Shown here: in pieces, positions 42,287 through 52,178 of the stretch
Layout: each line of letters opens with the position of its first letter
Numbering within the stretch: position 1 is the first letter of the stretch
Assembly: GCF_012911975.1 (NCBI RefSeq)
Contig: NZ_SMDQ01000036.1
Span: forward strand, 1 to 54,819
DNA from: Nodosilinea sp. P-1105
Lineage (GTDB): Bacteria; Cyanobacteriota; Cyanobacteriia; Phormidesmidales; Phormidesmidaceae
Direction: 5' to 3'
Length of the DNA stretch: 54,819 nt
The notes under the pieces: generated by a model
What the model saw: only the letters and a program-made list of their open reading frames with translations
Database searches by the model: none
Told to the model about the DNA's origin: nothing
Made by a program: the position numbers and the translations under genes

Positions 42287-42790
42287 CTAGGGTAAAAGGG
42301 CCTCCAAGTTTAATAACAATAAAGGGGCCGGCTCTGCACTCAAATTCACCAGGGTATTTACCCCTCGAATATGGTTGATGGCCAGGTAGGTGGGGGGCAC
42401 TGGGCTAAAGGCCGATGCCTTGGCCCGGCGTAGGGTGGGAAGGCTGTCTACCAATAGCCCCAGGGCACCGGCCCGAGGACTATCGACCACCACGATGGTT
42501 TGATCGGGGTTGGGCGCGACGGCGGCTTCCCCTAGACCTGGACCAGTTCCCGGTAGCAGGGGCGTGTCGTGGTATACCCAGTGGGCAATATCAATCAGGG
42601 GAATGGTTTCCTGGTTAAGTTGGGTTAGACCCAGGGCGGTGGTGGGGTTATCGGCGGCGGAAAAAATAACGCGACGGGCCATGGCCAACGGTAGGCAAAA
42701 ACCTTGATGGCGCAGCTGAAAGACAATCAATCGGAGGGTGGGCTCTGGGGCCGGGGAGCGGCGATGGCGAGCCAGGGCGGACTGGGTCAT
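42287..42790 (-). CDS. Additional CheW-like protein at the end of the Pix-like operon
   Basis: A 167-aa CheW-fold protein: LRLIVFQLRHQGFCLPLAMARRVI, LTQLNQETIPLIDIAHWV, GALGLLVDSLPTLRRAKA, and INHIRGVNTLVNL. It starts 10 bp after the CheA stop and is an extra adaptor with no counterpart in the second operon. It may couple the kinase to another receptor or act as a phosphate-independent scaffold; this is inference. Confidence 0.8.
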   Translation of the reverse strand: MTQSALARHRRSPAPEPTLRLIVFQLRHQGFCLPLAMARRVIFSAADNPTTALGLTQLNQETIPLIDIAHWVYHDTPLLPGTGPGLGEAAVAPNPDQTIVVVDSPRAGALGLLVDSLPTLRRAKASAFSPVPPTYLAINHIRGVNTLVNLSAEPAPLLLLNLEALLP

Positions 42791-42800
42791 GGCGGGCTCC

Positions 42801-45800
42801 TTACGATACCAAGGCGGGATGAATCATGTTTTCTAGGGTTTGTAGCAGAGTTTGTTCGTTGTAGGGTTTGGTGAAATAGGCGGTGGCCCCTAGGCTCAGG
42901 GCCATCTGTCGGTGTTTTTGGCTACTGCGGGAGGTGAGCATGGCCACGGGTAATGACCCATGGGCGGTTTCGGCTTTGAGTCGGGCCAAAAAGCCGTACC
43001 CATCTAGGCGCGGCATTTCCACATCGCAAATCACCGCTTCCACCTCTAGCCCTGCCGTGAGTTTATCCAGGGCATCTTGACCGTCTTTGGCTTGGGCCAC
43101 TTGGTAACCGGCTTTTTCTAGGGTTAAGGCCAGCAGCCGTCGTACATTGATCGAGTCGTCAATCAGCAGCACCGTAGGTTTGCGGTGGGGTTGGCGGCCG
43201 GTGCCGGGGATGAAATTGCTGGGTAAGTAGGTGGGTACATTGGGGGTCGCTGGGGTAGGGGAGCCACTGGCTTCACAACTGGCCACCCAGTAGAGCAGCT
43301 CAGGCACGCTAACCAGGGGGACCACCTGCCCATCCCCCATGATCGTGCAGCTATTAAAGCCCTGGGGCATGGGCAAGTTACCCAGCACCCGGCGCAGGGC
43401 CACTTCTTGTTCGCCCCAGGAGCGTTCGATTTGAATGCCGACCCAGCGCTGAGCCGACTGTACTAGCAGCACCGTAGGGATGGAAATGGCGGGGGTGATT
43501 TCGGGGGTTTCCAGGGGTACCGGGCAGTTAAAGTGCAACCAGTTAGACAGGCGCATCAATTGCACTAGCTCGCCGTTCCATTCGAAGCTCTCTCGGCCAG
43601 CGGTGAGAATAATCGCTTCTTCGGGCAGCTGGAAGATCTCCTCGATCGCCTCGACCGGAAAGGCCATGCGCATGCCTCGGCTTTCGGCAATTAGCACCTG
43701 GGTGACCGATAGGGTATAGGGAATGGACAGGGTAAAGATCGTGCCTTCCCCGGGTTGGGTATCCACCTGAATGTCGCCGCGAATCTCTTTGAGTTTGCTG
43801 CGCACCACATCCATGCCGATGCCCCGCCCCGATAGATCGGTGACCTCGCTGGCGGTACTAAACCCTGGCTCAAAAATCAACGACAGCAGTTCCTGGGTGC
43901 TGGCGGCGGCCAGGAGCCCTTCGTCTAAACCCATGTGGCGGGCGCGATCGCGGATTTTCTCCACGGCAATGCCGCCACCGTCGTCGCGGATGGTAATCAG
44001 GGTGCGACCGCTATACTGGCGGGCAGCAATGGTGATGGTGCCCACCGCTGGTTTGCCCTGCTGCTGCCGCGTATCAGCATCCTCGATGCCGTGGTCAAAG
44101 CAGTTGCGGATGATGTGCATCAGCGGTTCTTGCAGCGCTTCTAAAATATTGCGGTCCACCAGGGTGCGCTCTCCCTGGAGTTTGAGCTGCACCGGTTTGT
44201 TGTACTGCAATGACATCTGGCGCAGGGCTCGGGGAAAGCGATCGAAAATATCTGATAGGGGGCGCATGCGCAGCTTGGTCAGGTTTTTCTGCAGCTGGCG
44301 GGAGGTTTTGCGCAGGTTGCGGGTGGTCTGCTCGGTGCCATCCAGGGAAATGTCAATGTCGGCCCCCACCTCTTGCAACTGAATAATGGTTTCAATCACT
44401 TCCCGAAACGGTAGGTGCAGATCGCGATAGCGGTCCAGCTCTAGCACATCAAACTGGGCAGTGGGGGTGACATCGGCTAAGGGGTTAGCCAGAGCCGTGA
44501 ACGGCTGCCGCCATTGACTTTGGTCTTGGGTGGCGACGCGATCGTAGGCAGACCTGAGGTCATTATTGGCCAAATCCAGGGTGCCCATGCGGGTTTGCAG
44601 GGTGGACACCAAGCCCCGCAGGCGACTCACCTCTAGCTCCAAGCGGTTGCGCTCGATGGTGAGTTCCCCAAACAGATCGCTGAGCTGGTTAATTTGTTTA
44701 ACCGGCACCCGCACGGTGCTGTCACTGACGGCCTCTTCATCGTCAGCCGGTGGGGACGATGTTGCCGTAAAGGAGGCCTGGGCTGCAGCACCGTCCTGAG
44801 GGGCAGCGGCTTCAGCCCCTGGCCATCCTGGTCCTGAGGGCGATAGGGGAGGAGCCTCAGCGCCAGCCTCGGCCCCATCAGCTCCGTCACTAAGGACCAT
44901 GTCGCCTAGAAAATCGTCGCTGACAAAGTTGACGTCTTGGTCCCCGTCTACCGTTGCCAGTTCTGCCAGGGGCCACACGGGGGCAGTGACTTCCCCTGTG
45001 TCTTCGTCATCCAACGTTGTAGCAAAGTCAAAGTCATGGATGTCAGCTTCGGCGTCTGCCTCGGGGACGGTCTCGGCTCCTGACAGGGTGGTGGGAATTG
45101 CCCCCAGATTGCCGGTCAGCACCAGGGCCTGGGTCCGTCGCCACACGGCCAAAGCCGCTTCTGCGATGCTGATCAAAGCCTCGTCGCTGGCGATCGCAAT
45201 CTGTTGGGACACCGACTGACAGAGGCTGACAAAGGCCTCTAACTGCAGCATCTCCCCTAGACCACCTAGCTCCTGGGCTAAAATCTCCACCTCTTCTCGC
45301 ACACAGGGGGACTGCTCGGCCAGCACCGCCTCTAGACGGCCCAGGCAGCCCTCTACTTCGCTTTGAAAGAGTAGGGGAATGATATCCTGCCCGTCTTCTG
45401 GGGACAGCATGGAGTGGGCGTCTTCGTCCACCGGGTCGCCGAGGCGATCGCGCAATTGCTGGAAAATCGGTTCCGCCTGATGGTGTAGCCAGTCCTCATT
45501 CATCGGCGGCTGATGGTGCTGCCCTTGGGAAAGTTGTTGGCGCTGGCCCACCATGGCCTGACCCAGGCAGTCCACTGCTGACAGCAGCAGTTGTTCCAGG
45601 GCAGTATCGATGGTGACTTTGCCCCGCTGAACTTTGAGCACCTTGAGGCTGTCTTCCAGACGGTGGGCCAGATCGCTTAACAGTTGAAACCCCATCAGGG
45701 CGGCCCCGCCTTTAATCGAGTGGGCGGCCCGCAGGGCGTCATTGATGGTATCTGCTTCAAACGTCTGGGTCAGACCGATCAGGCGGTTACCCAGGGTGTC

Positions 45801-45863
45801 GAGGTAGTCTTGGGCCTCGTCTAAAAATTGCAGTCTAATCTCGAGTTCCTTGTCTTCGGACAT
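42801..45863 (-). CDS. pixL: CheA-type hybrid histidine kinase, PixL-like
   Basis: A 1020-aa kinase: Hpt domain with H48 in RAAHSIKGGAAL, an acidic middle (about 170-380), dimerisation and HATPase regions (HIIRNCFDHGIED; IRDDGGGIA; DLSGRGIGMDVV), CheW-like domain, and C-terminal receiver with the Asp in AVICDVEMPRLDGYGF and FTKPY. The domain order equals PixL of the Synechocystis phototaxis operon. Its partner receptor at 45940 carries cyanobacteriochrome motifs, so this kinase is expected to pass light signals to the CheY/PatA-like regulators. ATG at 45863, 76 bp after the receptor gene. Confidence 0.92.
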   Translation of the reverse strand: MSEDKELEIRLQFLDEAQDYLDTLGNRLIGLTQTFEADTINDALRAAHSIKGGAALMGFQLLSDLAHRLEDSLKVLKVQRGKVTIDTALEQLLLSAVDCLGQAMVGQRQQLSQGQHHQPPMNEDWLHHQAEPIFQQLRDRLGDPVDEDAHSMLSPEDGQDIIPLLFQSEVEGCLGRLEAVLAEQSPCVREEVEILAQELGGLGEMLQLEAFVSLCQSVSQQIAIASDEALISIAEAALAVWRRTQALVLTGNLGAIPTTLSGAETVPEADAEADIHDFDFATTLDDEDTGEVTAPVWPLAELATVDGDQDVNFVSDDFLGDMVLSDGADGAEAGAEAPPLSPSGPGWPGAEAAAPQDGAAAQASFTATSSPPADDEEAVSDSTVRVPVKQINQLSDLFGELTIERNRLELEVSRLRGLVSTLQTRMGTLDLANNDLRSAYDRVATQDQSQWRQPFTALANPLADVTPTAQFDVLELDRYRDLHLPFREVIETIIQLQEVGADIDISLDGTEQTTRNLRKTSRQLQKNLTKLRMRPLSDIFDRFPRALRQMSLQYNKPVQLKLQGERTLVDRNILEALQEPLMHIIRNCFDHGIEDADTRQQQGKPAVGTITIAARQYSGRTLITIRDDGGGIAVEKIRDRARHMGLDEGLLAAASTQELLSLIFEPGFSTASEVTDLSGRGIGMDVVRSKLKEIRGDIQVDTQPGEGTIFTLSIPYTLSVTQVLIAESRGMRMAFPVEAIEEIFQLPEEAIILTAGRESFEWNGELVQLMRLSNWLHFNCPVPLETPEITPAISIPTVLLVQSAQRWVGIQIERSWGEQEVALRRVLGNLPMPQGFNSCTIMGDGQVVPLVSVPELLYWVASCEASGSPTPATPNVPTYLPSNFIPGTGRQPHRKPTVLLIDDSINVRRLLALTLEKAGYQVAQAKDGQDALDKLTAGLEVEAVICDVEMPRLDGYGFLARLKAETAHGSLPVAMLTSRSSQKHRQMALSLGATAYFTKPYNEQTLLQTLENMIHPALVS

Positions 45864-45939
45864 GGTCAGTGTCTCTGGTTGAAGGGTGCTGAGGGCTTAG
45901 GGAGTAAGGGATTGGGCCTACCGCAGTGGGCCCAATCCC

Positions 45940-48900
45940 TTACTCCTCGCCGATCTTAAAGGTGCCTACCGCCGCCTGGAGAGATTTGGCCACATCCACG
46001 GTCTGCCGCAGGGAGCTGGAAATCTTCAGGGAAGATTTTGAGGTGTGCGCGGACTCTTGGGCGATCGCCTGCATCAGCTGGGTCACGGTTTCCGAGATTT
46101 CCACCTGGGAGACGGTGGCGGTGGAAATGGACTGCACCAGTTGGTCAATTTGCTGGGATACCTCTAAAATCCGACCCAGACTATGCTTGGCGTCTTCCAC
46201 CAGGCGGGTACCGGACACCACCTCGGTGGTGCTTTGGTCCATGGCGTCGACCACCTCGGCGGTTTCCCGCTGGATGGTTTCTACGATCCGCTCAATTTCC
46301 TTGGTGGCTTCGGCAGAGCGGGCGGCTAGTTCCCCGACTTCTTCAGCTACGACCGCAAAGCCCTGGCCTTCTTCCCCAGCCCGGGCAGCCTCGATCCCGG
46401 CATTGATGGCCAGCAGGTTGGTTTGCATGGCGATCTGGTTAATCAGCGACACCGCCTTGGAAATTTGCTGGGAGGATTCCCCGAGGCGTTTCACCTTTTT
46501 AGAGGTTTCGCCAATAATTTCCCGCAGGCTGAGGATATTCTGCACCGTCAAATCCATCGCTTTGCCGCTGGTTTCGGCGGTGGTCGAGGCGCTGTTGGCC
46601 ACCACGGCCGCCTGCTGGGCACTGGCGGCCACCTGCTGAATCGAGGCGGTCATGGTTTCCACTGAGGTCAGGGTTTGGGTCACCTCGTCCGCCTGGCGCA
46701 GAGCCTCGGTGGCCAGAGCCTGAATCGCCCCTTCGTTTTCCCCCAGGGAGGCGTTCACCTGCTCGGCAGAGGTCTTCACCTTGGTGACAATTTGCCGCAG
46801 GCTTTCCACAATCGAGTTGAAAAAGTCGGCGACGGTACCAATTTCCCCAGCGGTGACATCGGCCCGCACGGTCAGATCCCCGGCGGAGGCCCCTTCCACC
46901 TCGCTGAGTAGCTCCACCAGCTGCATCTGAAGGGCTTCTTGCTTTTGGCGCCGCTCTTCAGACAGCTGTTCGGTTTGGGCAAACAGTTCTGCTTGCTCTA
47001 GGGCAAAGCCGAGCTGCACGCCCACCTGCCGTAAGAAGCTGATCTCCATCGCATCCCACTGGCGGGGACCACTGCACTGGTGGGCAATCAGGAGGCCCAT
47101 CAGTCGCTCGTTGACCACAATCGGGGCCACCAGGTTAGCTTTGACATGGTACTGCTCAAGCTGTTTGATGTGGCACTCGGTTAGGCCAGCCTCATAGAGG
47201 TTTGCGGTGGCCTGTACCCGGCCCTGGCGGTACTGCTCGACGTATTTATCTTTAAAGCAGGGGTCGTAGAGGTCGCTGCCCAGGGCGGCGGGCCAACCCT
47301 GCTCTACCGATTCGGCCACAAAGGTGCCCTTCCAGGTCTCGTCAAACTTGTAGATCACTACTCGGTCAGTAGCCAGGGCGCGGCGGCTTTCGGTGACGGC
47401 GGCTTGGTAAATCCGCTCTGTTTCTAGGCTTTCCCGCAGGCGAGACACCAGTTCATTTAGCTGACGCTCGCGGGTGGCGCTAAGCTCTTGCTGCTGCAAC
47501 AAACGGGCCTGGCTGAGGGCATAGCCAATTTGCACAGCCACCTGCTGCATTAGGTCAATTTCTGCGTCGCTCCACTGGCGGGGGCGATCGCACTGGTGGG
47601 CACACAGCAGGCCAATCAACTCATCCCCAGTCATCAGCGGGGCCACCATATTGGCTTGTACCCCAAGCCTTTCTAAAATGTCGCAGTGGCAGTGGGAAAT
47701 GTCGGCCTGAGCCCGGTCTTCCATGGTGGTTACTCGCCCGGCGTAGTAGCGCTCCAGGGCCTCGGGGGTAAGAGGATCCTGGATGGTTTGGCCCATGGCC
47801 CGCGTCCAACCACGACCGACGGACTCAGCGGTGATCTCCCCCGCCTTATAGTCTGGGTGAAAGCGGTAGATCAGCACCCGATCGACCCCTAAGACCTCCC
47901 GCAGGCCATCCACAGAGGTATTGAGAATGGTGACCTCACTCAGGGACTGACGAATGCGGCTGGTCAGATCGGCTAGCAGATTAGCCTGGGCGGCACTGCG
48001 CTGCTCTTTTTCTCCCTGCTGTCGTAGCAGCGTTTCAGACTGGTTAATGTTTTCGGCCAGGTGGTTAAACACCTGGGCCACCTGACCCACTTCATCGGTG
48101 GCAAATACGTCGGCTCGGGCCTGGCGATCGCCCATGCCAAATTTCCAGGCAGCATGTTGTAGGTTTTTCATCGGTCGCAGCATCGACCGTCCCAGCAGGG
48201 CAGCCAGGACCACGTCGGCCCCCAGGGCAAGCAGGGCAATTAACATTTGCAACCGCAGACTGTCGGCAATCAGGGCGTTGAGGGCGGTTTCTGAGGTGCC
48301 TCGCACCATCACGGCGACGGGCTCACCATTAAAGTCAGCAATGGTGCGGGCGGCCAGGGTGTAGGTGGTGCCATTGATCTGATCGCGCAGGCTGACATCT
48401 TCGCCGGGGTTTGCCAGGGCTTCGTTCAACAGGGCCGGGTGGTCGAGGGCAACATCGGCCGCGGCAGCGTCTACATCGGGATTGTCCTGGGCATAGAGGG
48501 AGGTGGCCACGGCCATGTCGCCATCAGCTTGAATTTGGTACAAGGCACTATAGCCGTTACCAAAAGGAGCGATCGCCCCCCGGGGAATCACAGCTTTACC
48601 GTTGACAATATCGCCGGATACCAGCGCCCCCACCACATCCCCAGACTCGGGATCGGTGACGGGGGTAACGGTATAGCGCACCAGGGCATCCTGGTTGGCA
48701 AAGCCATCGGGCAGGGGCGGGTTTTCGTTCTGCAATTCCTCCCAACTAACAATGGCACTGGTCTTAATCTGGCGAGGGTTTTGCAGCACGGTACCCACCA
48801 GGCCGTTGGGGTCAAAGACTTGGCCGCTGCGATCGCGGTTGGCATTGGCCAAAATGGTGCGATCGGTACCTACCAGGGTGGCATATTCGATATTACGGGC

Positions 48901-49428
48901 GTTGATTTCATTTTCTAGAATTTGCTGCACCGCCGCGATCGCCTCTGAGGACACCGTCTGACCATTGGCATCGGCCGTGGCTACATCAATAATCGCCCGG
49001 TTGTCAGACTGTCCTCGAAAGCCAAAGCCCATCTGGTCAATCTTGATGTTGTACTCAATGTCAGTGACCGCCAGTTCCGCCTGGGCCTGGTTCAGCAGTT
49101 GGCTACGACCGCTAGAGACAATCAAAAACGAGCCCACTCCCACCAACCCCAGCACCGAAATCACCTCAGAGGTAAACAGGCCAGTCAACTGCTTTTGCCG
49201 CACCGTGAGGTTATTAAACCACTGCATCCAGCCAAATCTAGCCCGATGGGTGACCTTAACCGGGCTATTGCCATCCACCCCATAGACCACACCACGGTAC
49301 CGAAGGTCCTGGCCCTGGTCTGGGGCATTCGGCGTCCAAGCTTCGAGGGGTGCCCCCTCTGGTTGGGCCCCATTACCAGAGCCATTGGGGGGAGACTGTT
49401 GAGCGGAGGGGCGGAAATCCGTGGTCAT
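45940..49428 (-). CDS. pixJ: PixJ-like phototaxis receptor, MCP with two GAF domains
   Basis: An 1162-aa receptor. TM1 about 84-104, TM2 about 390-413 with a periplasmic sensor between, HAMP, GAF1 (about 482-645), GAF2 (about 655-815), then a HAMP-like part and the MCP tip ([36 protein letters not shown]). GAF2 has the DXCF motif DPCF (722-725) and the chromophore Cys-His pair C752-H753 in TECHIKQLE, the signature of DXCF cyanobacteriochromes such as PixJ, which bind phycocyanobilin or phycoviolobilin and usually sense blue/green light. GAF1 has C580-H581 but no DXCF. It lies between cheW (38 bp) and cheA, and should direct phototaxis. Confidence 0.92.
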   Translation of the reverse strand: MTTDFRPSAQQSPPNGSGNGAQPEGAPLEAWTPNAPDQGQDLRYRGVVYGVDGNSPVKVTHRARFGWMQWFNNLTVRQKQLTGLFTSEVISVLGLVGVGSFLIVSSGRSQLLNQAQAELAVTDIEYNIKIDQMGFGFRGQSDNRAIIDVATADANGQTVSSEAIAAVQQILENEINARNIEYATLVGTDRTILANANRDRSGQVFDPNGLVGTVLQNPRQIKTSAIVSWEELQNENPPLPDGFANQDALVRYTVTPVTDPESGDVVGALVSGDIVNGKAVIPRGAIAPFGNGYSALYQIQADGDMAVATSLYAQDNPDVDAAAADVALDHPALLNEALANPGEDVSLRDQINGTTYTLAARTIADFNGEPVAVMVRGTSETALNALIADSLRLQMLIALLALGADVVLAALLGRSMLRPMKNLQHAAWKFGMGDRQARADVFATDEVGQVAQVFNHLAENINQSETLLRQQGEKEQRSAAQANLLADLTSRIRQSLSEVTILNTSVDGLREVLGVDRVLIYRFHPDYKAGEITAESVGRGWTRAMGQTIQDPLTPEALERYYAGRVTTMEDRAQADISHCHCDILERLGVQANMVAPLMTGDELIGLLCAHQCDRPRQWSDAEIDLMQQVAVQIGYALSQARLLQQQELSATRERQLNELVSRLRESLETERIYQAAVTESRRALATDRVVIYKFDETWKGTFVAESVEQGWPAALGSDLYDPCFKDKYVEQYRQGRVQATANLYEAGLTECHIKQLEQYHVKANLVAPIVVNERLMGLLIAHQCSGPRQWDAMEISFLRQVGVQLGFALEQAELFAQTEQLSEERRQKQEALQMQLVELLSEVEGASAGDLTVRADVTAGEIGTVADFFNSIVESLRQIVTKVKTSAEQVNASLGENEGAIQALATEALRQADEVTQTLTSVETMTASIQQVAASAQQAAVVANSASTTAETSGKAMDLTVQNILSLREIIGETSKKVKRLGESSQQISKAVSLINQIAMQTNLLAINAGIEAARAGEEGQGFAVVAEEVGELAARSAEATKEIERIVETIQRETAEVVDAMDQSTTEVVSGTRLVEDAKHSLGRILEVSQQIDQLVQSISTATVSQVEISETVTQLMQAIAQESAHTSKSSLKISSSLRQTVDVAKSLQAAVGTFKIGEE

Positions 49429-49466
49429 GGGTCAACTACCTTGTGAACTACAGCGGGAAAAATACA

Positions 49467-49976
49467 TTAGCTAGCTTGCAGGGCCGGGGCTCGCAGAATG
49501 GCATCTGCATCCAACACCAGCAACACCTCCCCCGCCTGGAGAACACAGCCCCGTAAAAAGGGCACTAGGGAAAGGGGCACATGGTTGGGGGGTGGCTGAA
49601 TTTGGCTTAGAGAAGTGGCAAAGATGCCGTCAATGTGGTCGACGCGCAACCCCAGTAACACGGAGCCGGTTTGCATCAACACCAGGTTGTATTGCTGCGA
49701 GTTGGGGTAAGCCACCGGCAGCCCCAGCAACAGCGCTAAATCAACGACCCACAGCACCTGGCTACGTCGGTTGATTAGCCCCAGTAGAGCTGGAGGCATA
49801 TTAGGCATGGGGGTAATCCGGGCGGCTGCCGTTGTCACCGCTTCTTGCACCTGGTGGGTGGGCAATAAGGCCGCCTGGGAGCCCAGACTAAACCGTAAAA
49901 AAGACTGGGCTGCGGCAGCCAGCGCTGTGCTGGTACTGGTATGTCCGGGGGACGGGGTTAGCGATAGGTCACTCAT
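49467..49976 (-). CDS. pixI: CheW-like adaptor, PixI-like
   Basis: A 169-aa CheW protein: SFLRFSLGSQAALLPTHQVQEAV, ALLGLINRRSQVLWVVDLALLLG, VLLGLRVDHIDGIF, PFLRGCVLQAGEVLLVLDADAIL. The ATG at 49976 lies in an ATGA overlap with the CheY-like gene, which settles the start (the frame remains open upstream). Scaffold between the PixJ-like receptor and the PixL-like kinase. Confidence 0.9.
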   Translation of the reverse strand: MSDLSLTPSPGHTSTSTALAAAAQSFLRFSLGSQAALLPTHQVQEAVTTAAARITPMPNMPPALLGLINRRSQVLWVVDLALLLGLPVAYPNSQQYNLVLMQTGSVLLGLRVDHIDGIFATSLSQIQPPPNHVPLSLVPFLRGCVLQAGEVLLVLDADAILRAPALQAS

Positions 49977-50359
49977 CGATTCACCCGCATCACGGCCGTC
50001 ACCGCCTGGATCAGCTGATCGCGGGTGTAGGGCTTGGTCAGGTAAGCATCGGCCCCCTGGCGCATGCCCCATAGGCGATCAATATCTTGATTTTTAGAGG
50101 TACAAATCACAATCGGTACGTGGGCCGTTTCCGACTGTTTTTTCAGGCTGCGACACAGTTCAAAACCACTCATGCCTGGCATCACCACATCGGTCACAAT
50201 TACATCAGGGTGATGCTGCGCCGCTTTATCTAAGGCTTCCTGGGCCGTGGCGGCACTAATCACGGTGCAGCCGCTATCTCGAAGATAATGCACCATCAGC
50301 TCCATTTCTGAGGGGGTGTCTTCAACCACTAAAATGGTGCCTGTCAGGGTTGTTTGCAT
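49973..50359 (-). CDS. pixH: CheY-like response regulator, PixH-like
   Basis: A 128-aa receiver: acidic pair in VVEDTPS, phospho-acceptor D57 in VIVTDVVMPGMSGFEL, and Lys109 in LTKPYTRD. CheY/PilH/PixH type without output domain, so it should act directly on pilus motor control. 148 bp downstream of the PatA-like gene and coupled by a 4-bp overlap to cheW. Confidence 0.92.
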   Translation of the reverse strand: MQTTLTGTILVVEDTPSEMELMVHYLRDSGCTVISAATAQEALDKAAQHHPDVIVTDVVMPGMSGFELCRSLKKQSETAHVPIVICTSKNQDIDRLWGMRQGADAYLTKPYTRDQLIQAVTAVMRVNR

Positions 50360-50507
50360 AGCTATTTTACCTAGGTACTCAAGAGAAGTTTGTAAATGCT
50401 AATGACGCTTTTATTTAGAGACTTTGCGCATTAGAAATCTGGCGTTCACTACTCACTTACTAGAACAAACGTGAGATCAAATCTAAAAAAAATGACATAG
50501 TTAATGC

Positions 50508-51551
50508 TTAGTTCAAATGTTTGAAGATGATTTTTAGCAAATCAGATTGACCAAAGGGTTTGGTTAAGTAGCCCGAGGCTCTAACCAATTTGGCCTTGGC
50601 GCGATCGATAAACCCAGTATTGCCGGTCACCATAATAATTGGGGTATTTTTGAAGTCTGGATGGCGCCGCAGTAACGAGCACAACTCATAGCCATCTAGA
50701 TTAGGCATTGTGACATCAAGCAAGATTAAATCAGGCCGATTACGGATGACCTGCATCAGGGCCTTAACCGGGTCGTCAATCATAATCACTGAAAACATTT
50801 TGTCATCTAAAAATCCTTCAATGGCCCGCAGCACCGTGGGGCTATCGTCGATACAGGCTATGGTGTAGCTGGTTTTAGTGCTGGGCTTGACCGGAGCGGC
50901 TGGGGGGGGTGACGGCTGCACTGGCGTGGCTACGGGGGCCTCAACCCGGGGGACAGGGGGACGCTGCAACCAACCGTTTCGGGCCTGACTACCTGATCCA
51001 TTGCGCTGCTTTAGACGGGTGTAGCACTCCTCTACCGTGGCCCTCAGGTTTAGCCGACAGTACCGGGGGGTGTTCCCCAGCGTGGTGCCGTCGAGCAGTT
51101 CGTAGTTGCCCTGGCGCACCTCTAAAAAGGCTTCTAATACCTCCTTTGACAGGTTTTCTACTAGGGTTGCGGCCTGGTTGGGGGGCAAGTGTTGTTGATC
51201 CACTAACCAACAAATGGCCTGATAGTCAGCCATGGCTTCGGCATGGGTGGCCCGTTGCTCAAACAGCAGCCTCACCTGGACTCGCACGGCACTGACTAAG
51301 TTGGGCACTTGCAGACTCATTCGTCGCAAATGGTGATCCAATCGGTCAAAGGCACGATCGGCAGTAGAGACATAGTTAAGCTGTCCGTTCTCTAAGCACA
51401 GTAGCCAAGTGTTTGTGGCGGTTGTAACTTTTAAACAACCAGTGACCTGGCGGCTGCTAATTTGGGCTAGCAAGCTTAACGGATGTAAGGGGGGAGATGA
51501 AGATAGAGAAGCCATGGGAACGGTGTTTAAAAGCGGTTGCTGCATAGCCAT
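50508..51551 (-). CDS. pixG: PatA/PixG-like response regulator
   Basis: A 347-aa PATAN-receiver protein. N-terminal DUF4388/PATAN-like region (PLSLLAQISSRQVTGCLKV...WLLCLENGQLNYVSTADRAFDR), a Pro-rich linker (about 240-260), and a receiver (IACIDDSPTVLRAIEGF; phospho-Asp in LILLDVTMPNLDGYEL; LTKPFGQSD). ATG at 51551 is chosen; ATGs at 51545 and 51515 and a GTG at 51662 are alternatives, and no clear ribosome-binding site separates them. First gene of the Pix-like operon, as pixG is in Synechocystis. Confidence 0.88.
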   Translation of the reverse strand: MAMQQPLLNTVPMASLSSSPPLHPLSLLAQISSRQVTGCLKVTTATNTWLLCLENGQLNYVSTADRAFDRLDHHLRRMSLQVPNLVSAVRVQVRLLFEQRATHAEAMADYQAICWLVDQQHLPPNQAATLVENLSKEVLEAFLEVRQGNYELLDGTTLGNTPRYCRLNLRATVEECYTRLKQRNGSGSQARNGWLQRPPVPRVEAPVATPVQPSPPPAAPVKPSTKTSYTIACIDDSPTVLRAIEGFLDDKMFSVIMIDDPVKALMQVIRNRPDLILLDVTMPNLDGYELCSLLRRHPDFKNTPIIMVTGNTGFIDRAKAKLVRASGYLTKPFGQSDLLKIIFKHLN

Positions 51552-51662
51552 TACAAACGTCACAATAGAGGAAGTACAGGGCACCGCTGACCCAGGCCAG
51601 CTATTAACCAGCCTGTGTGAGCAACCCACTGAAAGTATTCCATTAGGCTGAACCTTATCCAC

Positions 51663-52178
51663 GCTCAGAAGGGGTTTGCCTTTGCAAAAATTCCTAAGCC
51701 TTATCGAGTCTAGACATGTGGTTTTATCTGGGATAAAACTACAGAATCTGAGCTAGATTCGGTTGCTTCTGAGCTGGACTTAGGCCAGGACTGATATCCT
51801 TAAAAAATGAAGACCCTGATGGAAGGGGCGGGATATCTAACATTGACACTTGCCTAAATTAGTAGGGTTTAGGATGATATTTTTGCCAAGGTTTGACCCT
51901 TGAAAATTGTCTAAGAAACCTAAACGTTGTAATTTCAGGCTTGCATTACTAGTAGATATAACCCCTGTGAACCATAAATGTCAGCATTAATTTAGAGCTG
52001 ATATACATCTAAAATAGCTGTCGGCAATGGTTCTAAGTAGTGTCGATAATCAGGAATGAAGCGCTTAACCGTTGCCTTTCAAGTATTATAACAAGGTGTT
52101 TTGAGTAAACCATAAATGCTAGATAAACTCTAGAATTATGGGTGGTAATTATATAAAGGCAAAATAAAGATAATAGGT
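51663..52178. other. Intergenic region between cellulose synthase and Pix-like operon
   Basis: 516 bp, AT-rich, with no convincing gene. GAGCTAGATTCGG and GAGCTGGACT occur close together near 51748-51780. On the minus strand TATAAT-like hexamers occur near 52085 and 52149, but no matching -35 boxes were found. It must contain the promoter of the operon reading to 42287 and the 3' end of the cellulose synthase gene. Confidence 0.4.
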
